From: DATFIX01 sp047617305
Lineage (GTDB): Archaea > Halobacteriota > Halobacteria > Halobacteriales > Natrialbaceae
DNA: 15,752 nt
Direction of reading: 5' to 3'
NCBI GenBank assembly: GCA_047617305.1
Contig: JBLGCL010000055.1
Span: forward strand, 1 to 15,752
The notes under the pieces were generated by a model that was not told where the DNA came from, ran no database searches, and saw nothing but the letters and a program-made list of their open reading frames with translations. Position 1 is the stretch's first letter, and each line of letters starts with the position of its first letter. The translations under genes and the position numbers were made by a program. This document shows positions 6,308 to 12,443 of the stretch, one piece after another.

Positions 6308-7732
6308 TCAGAGCCAGCCGTCGTCCGCCGCGTCGACGAGTTCCGATCCCGCCGCCCGCCAGTCGTCGGCCGCCTCGCGGAACACCCTCTCCGCCCGCTC
6401 GCGCGCCTCGTCGACCACGCTCTCCTCGTCGAGTCCCTGCACCTCGCCGTCCTCGACGACCCGCTCCCCGGCGACGAAGACGTCCCTGACTGCGCCGCGA
6501 GTGGCTGAATAGACGAGGTTCGGAACGGCAGTGTGGAACGGGGCCTCGACCGTGGGGGCGAGGGACGAGTGGGTGGCGTCGATCGTGATCACGTCCGCCG
6601 CCTTCCCCTCCTCTAGCGTCCCGATCCTGTCGTCGAGACCGAGGACCCGCGCGCCGCCGACCGTGCCGGCCTCGAGCGCCCGCCAGGCCGGGAACGCTGT
6701 GGGATCGGCGGCGTCGGTCTTCGCCAGCATGGCGGCCGTCCGGAGTTCCCGAACGAAGTCGTGCCCGCCTGGGCCCGGCGCCTGGTCGGTGCCGAGCGCG
6801 GTGGGCGCGCCGTGCCCGGGGAACTCGACGACCGGGGGGACGATCCCGTCGATGGCGCCGATCGAGGACGGACAACCGACGAAGCGGGCGCCCGCGTCGG
6901 CAATTCGGGCGCGCTCCGCCGTCGTGGCGTCGTGACAGTGGACGGCCACGAGTCGATCGGACAGGAGGCCGATATCGTCGAGCACGCCGACCGTCGAGGC
7001 GTCCTCGCCGTAGCGGGCCTGCACCTGCAGCCGCTCGCGGCGGCCCTGGGCGACGTGGACGTGCACGTCCCGGCCGTGGTCGGCCGCCCGTTCCGCGACG
7101 ATTTCGAGGAGGGCCCGCGGTACCATGTCGAGCGCCTGCGGGCCGTACGCTGGGGTCACGAGGGGGTCGTCCTGGTACTGATCGAACAGGGCCTCGGCGC
7201 GATCGAGGGCCGCCTCGCCCTTCTCCGGGTCGAAGGCGTAGGGCTCCTGCGGGCCGCGCTCCTCGCGGTCGTCGACGACGGCGTTGATCGTCTCGGTCGC
7301 CACGACGCGCGTGCCCAGAGGCCGGTAGGCCGACTCGACCAGGTCGCCGACCTCGCCGGCGTACTCGCAGACGGTCGTCACGCCCGACAGTAACCCTTCG
7401 ATCGCCCCCAGACGGGTGCCCGCGATCCGGTCGTCCTCGTCCGCGTGGCGGGAGACCGGCCCGAGGCCGTCCGTCATCCACTCGATCTCGGGGAGGTCTT
7501 GTGCGGCGCCCCGCAGGAGCGTATGGGAGGTGTGTCGGTGGGCGTCGACGAGCCCCGGCATCGCCACCAGGTCGGTCCCGTCGATCCGCCGATCCGGAGC
7601 GCCGTCGAACTCGTCGGCCGGTCCCACGGAGGCGATGTCCGTCCCGTCGAACGCGATCGTTCCGTCGTCGACGATCCCGAGGCCGTCGCCGGCCATGGTG
7701 AGCAACGTGGTATTTTCGATCGCGAGGTCCAT
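6308..7732 (-). CDS. amidohydrolase, deaminase/chlorohydrolase type
   Basis: A 474-residue enzyme of the amidohydrolase superfamily, close to the methylthioadenosine/S-adenosylhomocysteine deaminase and AtzA/TrzN group. Metal ligands are H65 and H67 in LVDAHRHTSHTLLRG, H226 in HVHVAQ, H265 in VAVHCHD and D316 in ALGTDQAPG. The N-terminal beta-sandwich strand (1-60) and its C-terminal partner, ending VFVAGERVVEDGEV, frame the barrel. An oddity: the Glu that normally follows the third His in HxxE is Gln here (Q229), so an ordinary MTA/SAH deaminase activity should not be assumed. Unlike its neighbours it has no TATA box at -28. Instead GGAGG lies 9 nt before the ATG and the start abuts the stop of a 9-codon ORF. 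Substrate unknown. Confidence 0.85.
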   Translation of the reverse strand: MDLAIENTTLLTMAGDGLGIVDDGTIAFDGTDIASVGPADEFDGAPDRRIDGTDLVAMPGLVDAHRHTSHTLLRGAAQDLPEIEWMTDGLGPVSRHADEDDRIAGTRLGAIEGLLSGVTTVCEYAGEVGDLVESAYRPLGTRVVATETINAVVDDREERGPQEPYAFDPEKGEAALDRAEALFDQYQDDPLVTPAYGPQALDMVPRALLEIVAERAADHGRDVHVHVAQGRRERLQVQARYGEDASTVGVLDDIGLLSDRLVAVHCHDATTAERARIADAGARFVGCPSSIGAIDGIVPPVVEFPGHGAPTALGTDQAPGPGGHDFVRELRTAAMLAKTDAADPTAFPAWRALEAGTVGGARVLGLDDRIGTLEEGKAADVITIDATHSSLAPTVEAPFHTAVPNLVYSATRGAVRDVFVAGERVVEDGEVQGLDEESVVDEARERAERVFREAADDWRAAGSELVDAADDGWL

Positions 7733-7762
7733 TCAGGCTCGCCTCCAGTAGCGATCGTCCAT
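7733..7762 (-). CDS. nine-codon upstream ORF abutting the amidohydrolase start
   Basis: ATG at 7762 opens a short frame encoding MDDRYWRRA, whose TGA is directly followed by the amidohydrolase ATG. The GGAGG at 7742-7746 inside it would serve as ribosome site for the amidohydrolase. It may be a leader peptide, the last codons of a disrupted gene (the frame is open further upstream through the element remnant), or chance. Confidence 0.25.
   Translation of the reverse strand: MDDRYWRRA
7742..7746 (-). promoter_or_regulatory. Shine-Dalgarno site of the amidohydrolase gene
   Basis: GGAGG on the minus strand with a 9-nt spacer to the ATG at 7732. Together with the missing TATA box it indicates a leadered mRNA started further upstream, possibly inside the element remnant at 7791-8110. 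Confidence 0.5.
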
Positions 7763-7790
7763 GGAGTGAACTCCCGTCCCGCGGAGTAGT

Positions 7791-7822
7791 GACCTCCTCC
7801 CCGCCGTAAACACGGGGCTTCC
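7791..7822 (-). repeat. IS200/IS605-like right-end hairpin (possible guide-RNA 3' end)
   Basis: On the plus strand CCCCG (7799-7803) pairs with CGGGG (7813-7817) around a 9-nt loop. The minus strand continues GGAGGAGGTCAC. In TnpB-bearing elements the RNA scaffold ends at this right end and the guide is the flanking DNA, here the leader of the amidohydrolase gene. Confidence 0.4.
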
Positions 7823-7998
7823 CACACGGTCGGCCCCGTGGTTCGGTGTTCTCTTAGGGTTTGCACACCGACGGGGTGCTGGCGGGGCCACGCCGCCGTT
7901 ACTCCTATCCGACAGTGGGATCAAGGTTCTGCCCTGCTGATTCGGAGTTATCTTGGTTGTTTTTACGTCGGTCAGCACCCAGTACGGCCACCGTACAC

Positions 7999-8008
7999 GT
8001 AAATTTAC
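7999..8008 (+). promoter_or_regulatory. palindromic TATA-like box before the hairpin cluster
   Basis: GTAAATTTAC is a perfect 10-bp palindrome in GC-rich surroundings. On the plus strand a start about 25 nt downstream falls at the first arm of the Y-shaped structure (8025-8032). Being symmetrical it could equally act leftward. Confidence 0.35.
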
Positions 8009-8024
8009 CGTGCGGAGATTCACG

Positions 8025-8091
8025 CCCGCCGTGAACAGCGTGGCGTCGAAGACGCCACGGGCAGACGGCGCGAAGCGCCGTCGACGGCGGG
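8025..8091 (+). other. Y-shaped cluster of perfect hairpins, candidate structured RNA or transposon end
   Basis: An outer 8-bp stem, CCCGCCGT (8025-8032) with ACGGCGGG (8084-8091), encloses two hairpins. Hairpin 1 is CGTGGCGTC (8039-8047), GAA loop, GACGCCACG (8051-8059), 9 bp. Hairpin 2 is GACGGCGC (8064-8071), GAA loop, GCGCCGTC (8075-8082), 8 bp. All three stems are free of mismatches and both loops are GAA. A weaker stem TCTCT...AGAGA follows at about 8094-8111. No protein is convincing here. It could be a small RNA, part of an omegaRNA-like scaffold of a lost TnpB, or a DNA hairpin end recognised by a Y1 transposase. The strand is unsettled; plus is chosen because of the upstream box. 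Confidence 0.45.
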
Positions 8092-8104
8092 ATTCTCTCG
8101 CCTA

Positions 8105-8301
8105 AAAGAGATAGCTTGGCCCGCCGGTCGGGTCGGCCGGTACCGGACTGGACGAGCGATCCTCGCGAACTCCGCGGCGTCGATCACGACGTGACGCCGG
8201 ACCGTGGCGTCGAACGTCGGCAGGTGGTCGTCGAGCGCGAGGGACGCCCCCGGAGCAGCCCCTGGCAGGCGGCGAACTGCGTTTCTGAACGTGGTGAGCA
8301 T
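8105..8301 (-). pseudogene. truncated small ORF cut by the structured element
   Basis: From the ATG at 8301 the minus strand encodes about 65 residues with coding-like third positions, including LALDDHLPTFDATVRRHVVI and DAAEFARIA. The frame then runs into the hairpin cluster and stops at 8020, where translation gives only basic low-complexity sequence. The N-terminal pattern (LP-x-x-D-x-x-x-x-x-H-x-V-x-x-D-A) resembles the first strand of SRPBCC or DUF2867-type proteins, but this is a weak impression. I read it as the 5' part of a gene whose remainder was lost when the element arrived. Confidence 0.3.
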
Positions 8302-8503
8302 GGAAATTCCTCGACACCTGTTCGCTCTGTAACAGCATGAATCGACCGGGGCCCGTGCCGTCTCCGGACACGTCGCCGGATGTGTCCTACTACGGGAGGT
8401 CCCCCTCCTCGGGACGGCCGGCGCTTCGTTCGATAGCGGCGTCAGGTATCTCGCACAGGCCGGGCCAAGACGTTTCCGTGTGTGGTCGTTACGGTCCTTT
8501 CCA
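8302..8503. other. intergenic stretch with short inverted repeats
   Basis: No coding frame here has convincing haloarchaeal composition. An inverted repeat GGACAC...GTGTCC surrounds about ten bases near 8366-8387, and GGAGG...CCTCC lies near 8395-8409. The start of the next gene has only a weak box (CGTTTCCGTG, 8471-8480) at the right distance. Confidence 0.4.
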
Positions 8504-8791
8504 ATGGAACTCGACCAGTCGGAGACCCTGGAACTGTTCGGCAGCGAGTGCAGTTTCCCGGCGGACCCTACGGACGTGATCGAGGCGGTCGGCGACGCCA
8601 GGATCGAAGCCCCGAACGGCGACTCGGTGGCCATCGAAGCGATCATCGAGCGGAGCAACGAGGCGACCTACTCGTCGGCCGTGGGACTCCACAGCACCGT
8701 AATGTGCCTCCTCGACGAGGACCACGTCGGGCGCAAGGCGTACGACGACCGATCGAACAACGTGGCCCGGGACGAGGAACTCTCGTTCTGA
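8504..8791 (+). CDS. DUF5789-like small haloarchaeal protein
   Basis: A 95-residue acidic protein beginning MELDQSETLELFGSECSFPA and ending with KAYDDRSNNVARDEELSF. I associate this pattern with DUF5789, a haloarchaeal family of unknown function that is often present in several copies per genome; the number is from memory. The middle reads as two helices with a beta strand. Two cysteines are not arranged as a metal site. I start at 8504 rather than the ATG at 8480, which overlaps the only box at promoter distance and gives a non-conserved extension. No operon partner: the gene stands alone between the mobile-element debris and a non-coding stretch. Confidence 0.82.
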   Translation: MELDQSETLELFGSECSFPADPTDVIEAVGDARIEAPNGDSVAIEAIIERSNEATYSSAVGLHSTVMCLLDEDHVGRKAYDDRSNNVARDEELSF

Positions 8792-8974
8792 CTCCCTGAT
8801 TCGGTCGCCACGAGCCTGCTACGGCGTCGATGTCTCGCGATGCGACCCATCGAATTCATCGTTCCTGATGGGCCGGTCCCCCCGGGCCGCGGGCCACGAA
8901 TCGAGCGATCCTTCCAGTTCCAGTCGCGAACGTTCGAGTTCCAGCGGCCGTTCGAGTCCCCCTACCATGCAAAC

Positions 8975-9042
8975 GACACGGTTCGCCTCCTCCGGTGGCC
9001 ACGACGGTGACACGGTTCGCGGCGTTCGGTAGCCACGATCGG
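8975..9042. repeat. 34-bp tandem duplication, two copies
   Basis: Both copies start GACACGGTTCGC and continue, after seven unlike bases, GGTxGCCACGA; copies begin at 8975 and 9009. The conserved-variable-conserved layout suggests duplication followed by drift, or two binding sites. Confidence 0.6.
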
Positions 9043-9121
9043 GTAACCGTTTCCCTCCGACGTAACCTCGGCGGAGGGAATCGACCGCGGTTCGACCGAA
9101 TCGTGCCAGCACGTATCCTAC

Positions 9122-9131
9122 CCTCTATATT
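9122..9131 (+). promoter_or_regulatory. TATA box of the four-helix membrane protein gene
   Basis: CCTCTATATT is centred about 28 nt before the ATG at 9156; leaderless transcript expected. Confidence 0.55.
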
Positions 9132-9155
9132 TCCTCGCGGGGGGTATTCGCTTCC

Positions 9156-9614
9156 ATGAGCACGACGTATCCCCGGTCGGCAACCACCGGTGCCGCAACG
9201 GACCGGCGGCTCCCTCCGAAAGTCTTCATCTACGCCGCCGCCGTCTGGGTCCTGACGGTCGCCGTCGCCATCGCGAACGCGACGTTCCGCGAGGTGATCG
9301 TCGCCCCGTCGACCTCCGAGTTGGCCGCTCACCAACTCAGCACGGCGACGCTGATCGCCCTGCTGGCGCTCGTCTCCTACGCCTACTTCACGCGGCGGGC
9401 GTTCGAACACACCCGAACTGAACTGCTCGCCGTCGGCGTCCTCTGGCTGGGCCTGACCGTCGCCTTCGAGTTCCTGTTCGGTCACTACGTCGCGGGCAAC
9501 AGCTGGTCGAGCCTCCTCCAGCAGTACGACCTCCTCGCGGGGTACGTGTGGGCCTTCGTTCCCCTGACGATGCTCGTGGCCCCGTTGGTCTTCGGGTACT
9601 ACCTCCGTCGCTGA
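9156..9614 (+). CDS. small four-helix membrane protein, function unknown
   Basis: A 152-residue integral membrane protein with four predicted helices at residues about 24-43, 60-78, 89-108 and 125-148, and short polar connections. After the first helix comes NATFREVIVAP followed by LAAHQLSTAT. The third helix carries LWLGLTVAFEFLFGHYVAG, followed by SWSSLLQQYD. I recall similar proteins in bacteria and haloarchaea as hypothetical membrane proteins, without a known role. Both ends are probably cytoplasmic, with Arg-rich termini. The start fits the TATA box at 9122. The gene runs toward, and ends 31 bp before, the end of the decayed protease gene on the opposite strand. Confidence 0.8.
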   Translation: MSTTYPRSATTGAATDRRLPPKVFIYAAAVWVLTVAVAIANATFREVIVAPSTSELAAHQLSTATLIALLALVSYAYFTRRAFEHTRTELLAVGVLWLGLTVAFEFLFGHYVAGNSWSSLLQQYDLLAGYVWAFVPLTMLVAPLVFGYYLRR

Positions 9615-9645
9615 CCGCGTTCACGGCGTTTCGGTCCACGGCGGG

Positions 9646-10622
9646 TCAGGGGTCAACGGTCGAAACGGATTCGCACACCACTTCGACCGTCTTCGCCGAA
9701 AGCGACCGGGCATTCCCCTCGGGAGCTGCGGCCCGGTAGGTCGGCAGGAATCGTTCCGGCGAGGTCACGAGGGCCACCGCACTCGCTCGGCCCTGGACCG
9801 CCTCGATCGTTTCGACCATCCGGCTCCCGACGTATGCGTCGGTGGGAGGGCGGCGTCCGGATCGGTGACCAGCGAATCGACCGGCGACTGGCGAGCCTGT
9901 GGATCGTCCGTGGTCGCAACCTCGCGGAGCGTTTCGTCCACGGTGGCGAACACCTCCGGCTCGCGGTCCCGGTAGTCGTCGATCGTCGGCTTCAGGTCCG
10001 GATTCGACTCGTACACGGACAGCCCGCCTGAGCGCCGGCGATAGCCAGGCCTTCCAGGAGGATCGTCGTAATCACGTCGGCGACGTCGCGCTCCGGGGAT
10101 ACGGGCGTGGTCAGGCGAGCGAACGGGTCGTCACCGCGAACCTCGCAGGCTCCGACCTGGTGGAGTTCGTGCCGGAGCTTGGGACCGAACTCCCCGGGCC
10201 GAGTCCGCAGGACGCTGACCGCCACGTCGCCGTCGTGCTGGAAACCCCCCGTTGAACCCGTCGACCACTCCGTGGACCGTCGCGTCGAGGGCAGGGGTCT
10301 CCGGGAGGTAACGGCGAACGTCGTCCTCGATCGGCTCCGTCTCCATGGCTTCCAGGGCGTCGACTCGCTCGCGCAACTCGTCGACCCTGTCGCCGGCGTC
10401 TCGAAACCCGTCGGCGAGCGCGTCCAGGGCGAAGTGGTCGGGGACGCGTTCGGGAGCCGTCAGGAGCCGTCGAAACGCCTCCCCGTCCACGTCCTCGAGG
10501 TGAGTACCGTAGAAGTCACGCTGGAACGCCATCGCGTCGACTGCCTCGGACACGGATCCGTCGGCGTTCGGGTCGAGGGCGTCGAGCACCACACGGGCGG
10601 CGTCGGTTTCGATGACGACCAT
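9646..10622 (-). pseudogene. decayed DUF5700-like zinc metalloprotease gene, three frameshifts
   Basis: Four successive minus-strand frames join into one protein of about 325 residues. Segment 1 runs from the ATG at 10622 to about 10245 (MVVIETDAARVVLDALDPN ... HGVVDGFNGG). Segment 2 runs to about 10028 (QHDGDVAVSVLRTRPGEFG, LRHELHQVG, ILLEGLAIAG). Segment 3 runs to about 9845 (LSVYESNPDLKPTIDDYRDR ... DPDAALPP). Segment 4 ends at TGA 9646 (DAYVGSRMVETIEAVQGRAS ... TSPERFLPTY). Frame changes are +1 at a six-C run (10245-10250), -1 near 10022-10030 and -1 near 9840-9848. The layout resembles DUF5700 putative Zn proteases, whose HELHH site (HExxH) reads HELHQ here, losing the second metal His. 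Indels at G/C runs could be sequencing errors, but neighbours show none and the motif loss is separate evidence of decay. Confidence 0.75.
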
Positions 10623-10685
10623 GTCGGCGAACTCGGCCGACGGGCGTGGAAAGGGCCCGGAACTGTGTCAAAAGGCTCGGAGCGA

Positions 10686-10770
10686 CGGTGGGGCTGGGAT
10701 TCGAACCCAGGAGGCCTCAAGGGCCACCTGCTCTCAAGGCAGGCGCAATCGTCCGCTCTGCCACCCCACC
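10686..10770 (-). tRNA. tRNA-Ser (anticodon UGA)
   Basis: The reverse complement is an 85-nt class II tRNA. Acceptor GGTGGGG pairs with CCCCACC. The anticodon arm is CCTGC-CTTGAGA-GCAGG, anticodon TGA (Ser). A long variable arm follows (GGCC...GGCC type). The T arm is CTGGG-TTCGAAT-CCCAG. The discriminator is G, as expected for serine. CCA is not encoded. It lies between the DUF2064-type gene and the decayed protease gene, all on the minus strand. Confidence 0.95.
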
Positions 10771-10790
10771 TCGATCACTGGTTCTCGGCC

Positions 10791-10800
10791 CGTATTTTAA
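10791..10800 (-). promoter_or_regulatory. TATA box of tRNA-Ser
   Basis: The minus strand reads TTAAAATACG, centred 26 nt before the tRNA 5' end, in the 40-bp gap after the DUF2064-type gene. Confidence 0.6.
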
Positions 10801-10810
10801 GAGTTGTCGA

Positions 10811-11566
10811 TCACTCGCGGACGAGTTCGGGGCCGTCCTCGTCCGCCACGGTCCGGAGCCCGAGGTCGTCGATCGTCCCTGCCGTGTGTTCGGGAACGGC
10901 CCGACCCCCCGTCTGCCGGGCCTCGACGATCGCCACGAGTTCCCGGAGGTCGGCCCCCGTTTCGACCCTCGGCAGCATCGCGACGAACTCCACGTCGTGG
11001 CTCGCGTCGCGCGCTCGACGGCTCAGCGTGACGATCTCCGGAGCCACGTAGGCGTCTTCGAAGTCGATCGGCTCGGAGAACCCCGCGTAGTACACCCGGC
11101 CGTCGCCGGCCGGACCGAGGACGACCTCGTTCGTCCGGAGTTTCATCGCGGCGCTGTCGACGAGCGTCCGGTCGAGCAGCGGCGCGGTTCCCGGCAGGGC
11201 TGCAGCGGTTCGCACGTCCGACTCCTCCCGGATGAGGTGCGTGATCGTATTGCCGACCCGCGCCGCGAACGTCGAGCCCACCTGTGGTTCGAAGCGCACC
11301 CCGTCGACGTCGTCGAGGGCGTCCGCCGCGACGTCGCGAAGGTCGCTCTCGGCGTCCTGGACTCCAGCGTCCTCGGGGAGGTCCTCGGCAGCGCGATAGT
11401 TCACCAGGAGGTCCCCCCCGCTCGCCTCGACGGCGCGGAACGTGTCCTTCAGGAACGCCTCGTAGAGGGACGCGGCCTCGGTGGCCGACACGGGGGCCGT
11501 CGTCGGGAGGTCTTCGAGGACGATCCCGTCGTGTGGTGGCGTCGCGAGCACGGCCAGAACGGTCAT
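10811..11566 (-). CDS. DUF2064-type (GT-A-like) transferase
   Basis: A 251-residue protein beginning MTVLAVLATPPHDGIVLEDL. Further landmarks are EAFLKDTFRAVEASGGDLLV (36-55), QVGSTFAARVGNTITHLI (95-112), DSAAMKLRTNEVVLGPAGDG (137-156) and YYAGFSEPIDFEDAY (159-173). It fits the haloarchaeal branch of DUF2064, a nucleotide-sugar-transferase-like fold that also includes putative arsenosugar or selenosugar-associated transferases; the substrate here is unknown. The GPAGDGRVYYAG stretch corresponds to the family's GPxxDGGY motif, with one Gly changed. Start at 11566 is supported by the N-terminal beta strand. It is divergent from the small membrane protein gene and shares the AT-rich box at 11603-11611 with it. 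Confidence 0.7.
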   Translation of the reverse strand: MTVLAVLATPPHDGIVLEDLPTTAPVSATEAASLYEAFLKDTFRAVEASGGDLLVNYRAAEDLPEDAGVQDAESDLRDVAADALDDVDGVRFEPQVGSTFAARVGNTITHLIREESDVRTAAALPGTAPLLDRTLVDSAAMKLRTNEVVLGPAGDGRVYYAGFSEPIDFEDAYVAPEIVTLSRRARDASHDVEFVAMLPRVETGADLRELVAIVEARQTGGRAVPEHTAGTIDDLGLRTVADEDGPELVRE

Positions 11567-11602
11567 GGAACGCCCTCATGCGGCGACGCCCTTGAAGCCG
11601 CC

Positions 11603-11611
11603 GTTTTTTAT
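11603..11611. promoter_or_regulatory. AT-rich box shared by two divergent genes
   Basis: GTTTTTTAT is centred 28 nt before the plus-strand ATG at 11635, the leaderless distance. Read on the minus strand it is ATAAAAAAC, about 41 nt before the ATG at 11566, giving a leader of roughly 13 nt. It is the only AT-rich island between the two genes. Confidence 0.5.
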
Positions 11612-11634
11612 GCGCCCCCGTCGTCACCTCGCCT

Positions 11635-11835
11635 ATGGCCTGGCTGAAACTCCTCGGGTGGCTGGCGGCGCTGGTCGTCGCCCTCGCAACGGTGGGTGCC
11701 CTGGCGTCGATGGCGAGTCGGACGCTGGTCGGTGCGAGTCCGATCCTCGTCCTGGCCCTGGCGGCGGCGTTCGTGGTCGTCTCCGCGCTTGCGGGCATCC
11801 GCTGGGCGGGCAGCGTTTCGACGCCGTACTGGTGA
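11635..11835 (+). CDS. two-helix small membrane protein
   Basis: A 66-residue hydrophobic protein with two predicted membrane helices, about residues 4-27 (LKLLGWLAALVVALATVGAL) and 35-57 (SPILVLALAAAFVVVSALAG). It ends in a short polar tail, RWAGSVSTPYW. Gly, Ala and Val dominate; no catalytic motif is visible. The start is set by the AT-rich box 28 nt upstream. Haloarchaeal genomes carry many such small membrane proteins and I cannot place this one in a named family. The divergent neighbour is the DUF2064-type gene, so shared regulation is possible. Confidence 0.65.
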   Translation: MAWLKLLGWLAALVVALATVGALASMASRTLVGASPILVLALAAAFVVVSALAGIRWAGSVSTPYW

Positions 11836-11930
11836 GCCGGTCGTTTCCGAACGGGCGAGCGCAGCCGACAGCCTCACCGCCCGGAGAACGAGTCTCGCAC
11901 GGATCGCGTTGCCATTCGGCGGAGCGGGAT

Positions 11931-11940
11931 GCACTTTTCC
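11931..11940 (+). promoter_or_regulatory. probable TATA box of the DUF302 gene
   Basis: GCACTTTTCC is centred about 28 nt before the ATG at 11964. Confidence 0.4.
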
Positions 11941-11963
11941 CCTCCCTTTCCGTATAGCCGGCC

Positions 11964-12437
11964 ATGACCGACTCGGACTCGTCGAGCGGCGATCCGGAAC
12001 AGGCACCCGTCGTGAGGGAAGCGCTCCACACCACGCTCGACGTTCCCTTCGAGGACGCCGTCCCGCACGTCCAGCTCGAACACGAACTCGCGGGGTTCGA
12101 GACCGTCGCGGTGTCCCGACTCGACCACATGATCGAGGGCGTTCTGGAGGAGGAGGTCCCCCGGACCGCGTTGCTGATCGTCTGCCACGCCGAGATCGCG
12201 AAGCAGGCCCTGGAGATCGACCCGACGCTGGCGGCGATGCTTCCCTGCGTGACCGGCGTGTACGAGGACGACGACGGGACGGTCCACGTCCACCACCTCT
12301 CGACGACGAAGGCGATCCGCGATCTCGGTGCCGCCCCCGGTGACCCGGCGGCGGTCGAGACCCTCGTCGAGATGACGGGGGAACTGATGACCGAGGTCTG
12401 GGAGAACGTGAACCGGCACGCGCCCGAGGGGGAGTGA
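11964..12437 (+). CDS. DUF302 family protein
   Basis: A 157-residue protein with a DUF302 core. Diagnostic stretches are VSRLDHMIEGVLEEEV (51-66), ALLIVCHAEIAKQALEIDPT (69-88) and AMLPCVTGVYEDDDGTVHVH (90-109), matching the family pattern of a cysteine-containing strand, an xxALxxDPxxxxxLPC helix and a hairpin. Such proteins form small dimers; roles in redox, metal or sulfur handling have been suggested but not settled. Two cysteines (C75 and C94) lie in the conserved positions. The N-terminal 20 residues are Asp/Ser-rich and likely disordered. The gene converges on the Mrp-coupled small gene with only 6 bp between stops. Confidence 0.88.
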   Translation: MTDSDSSSGDPEQAPVVREALHTTLDVPFEDAVPHVQLEHELAGFETVAVSRLDHMIEGVLEEEVPRTALLIVCHAEIAKQALEIDPTLAAMLPCVTGVYEDDDGTVHVHHLSTTKAIRDLGAAPGDPAAVETLVEMTGELMTEVWENVNRHAPEGE

Positions 12438-12443
12438 GGGCGC

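Larger units (their letters stand above)
7791..8110 (-). mobile_element. probable IS200/IS605-type element remnant or non-autonomous derivative
   Basis: Read on the minus strand, the segment ends in GGAAGCCCCG, a short hairpin, then GGGGAGGAGGTCAC. This resembles the right end of archaeal IS200/IS605 (IS1341-type) elements. The preceding minus frame ends with VGSPVFTAGRRSLL, like the tail of haloarchaeal TnpB proteins as I remember them. No TnpA or TnpB catalytic region is present in the roughly 200 bp between. The other side carries the hairpin cluster at 8025-8091. A deletion derivative (like the palindrome-associated elements reported in Haloquadratum) or a decayed copy would fit. The outer boundaries are estimates; such elements leave no target duplication to define them. 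Confidence 0.4.
8792..9155. other. gene-free stretch with local tandem duplications
   Basis: No convincing gene; the longest minus frame (8819-9112) is basic and made largely of repeats. It contains a 34-bp tandem duplication at 8975-9042 and an imperfect repeat of TTCCAG...CGTTCGAG at about 8917-8957. The promoter of the downstream membrane-protein gene lies at its right end. Confidence 0.5.

Noticed and set aside
7999..8110. CRISPR array
   Set aside because: The repeated hairpins differ in sequence and there is no regular repeat-spacer pattern or cas gene.
8819..9112. 97-codon minus-strand ORF
   Set aside because: Basic, repeat-derived translation with no family resemblance and no promoter box at the right distance.
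9646..10622. Reading the two longest open parts of the decayed protease as separate small genes
   Set aside because: Their translations continue one another end to end across frame changes and match successive parts of one family.
10107..11051. Plus-strand frame crossing the decayed protease gene and tRNA-Ser
   Set aside because: It runs through a tRNA gene and antisense to the DUF2064-type gene; composition is not haloarchaeal.
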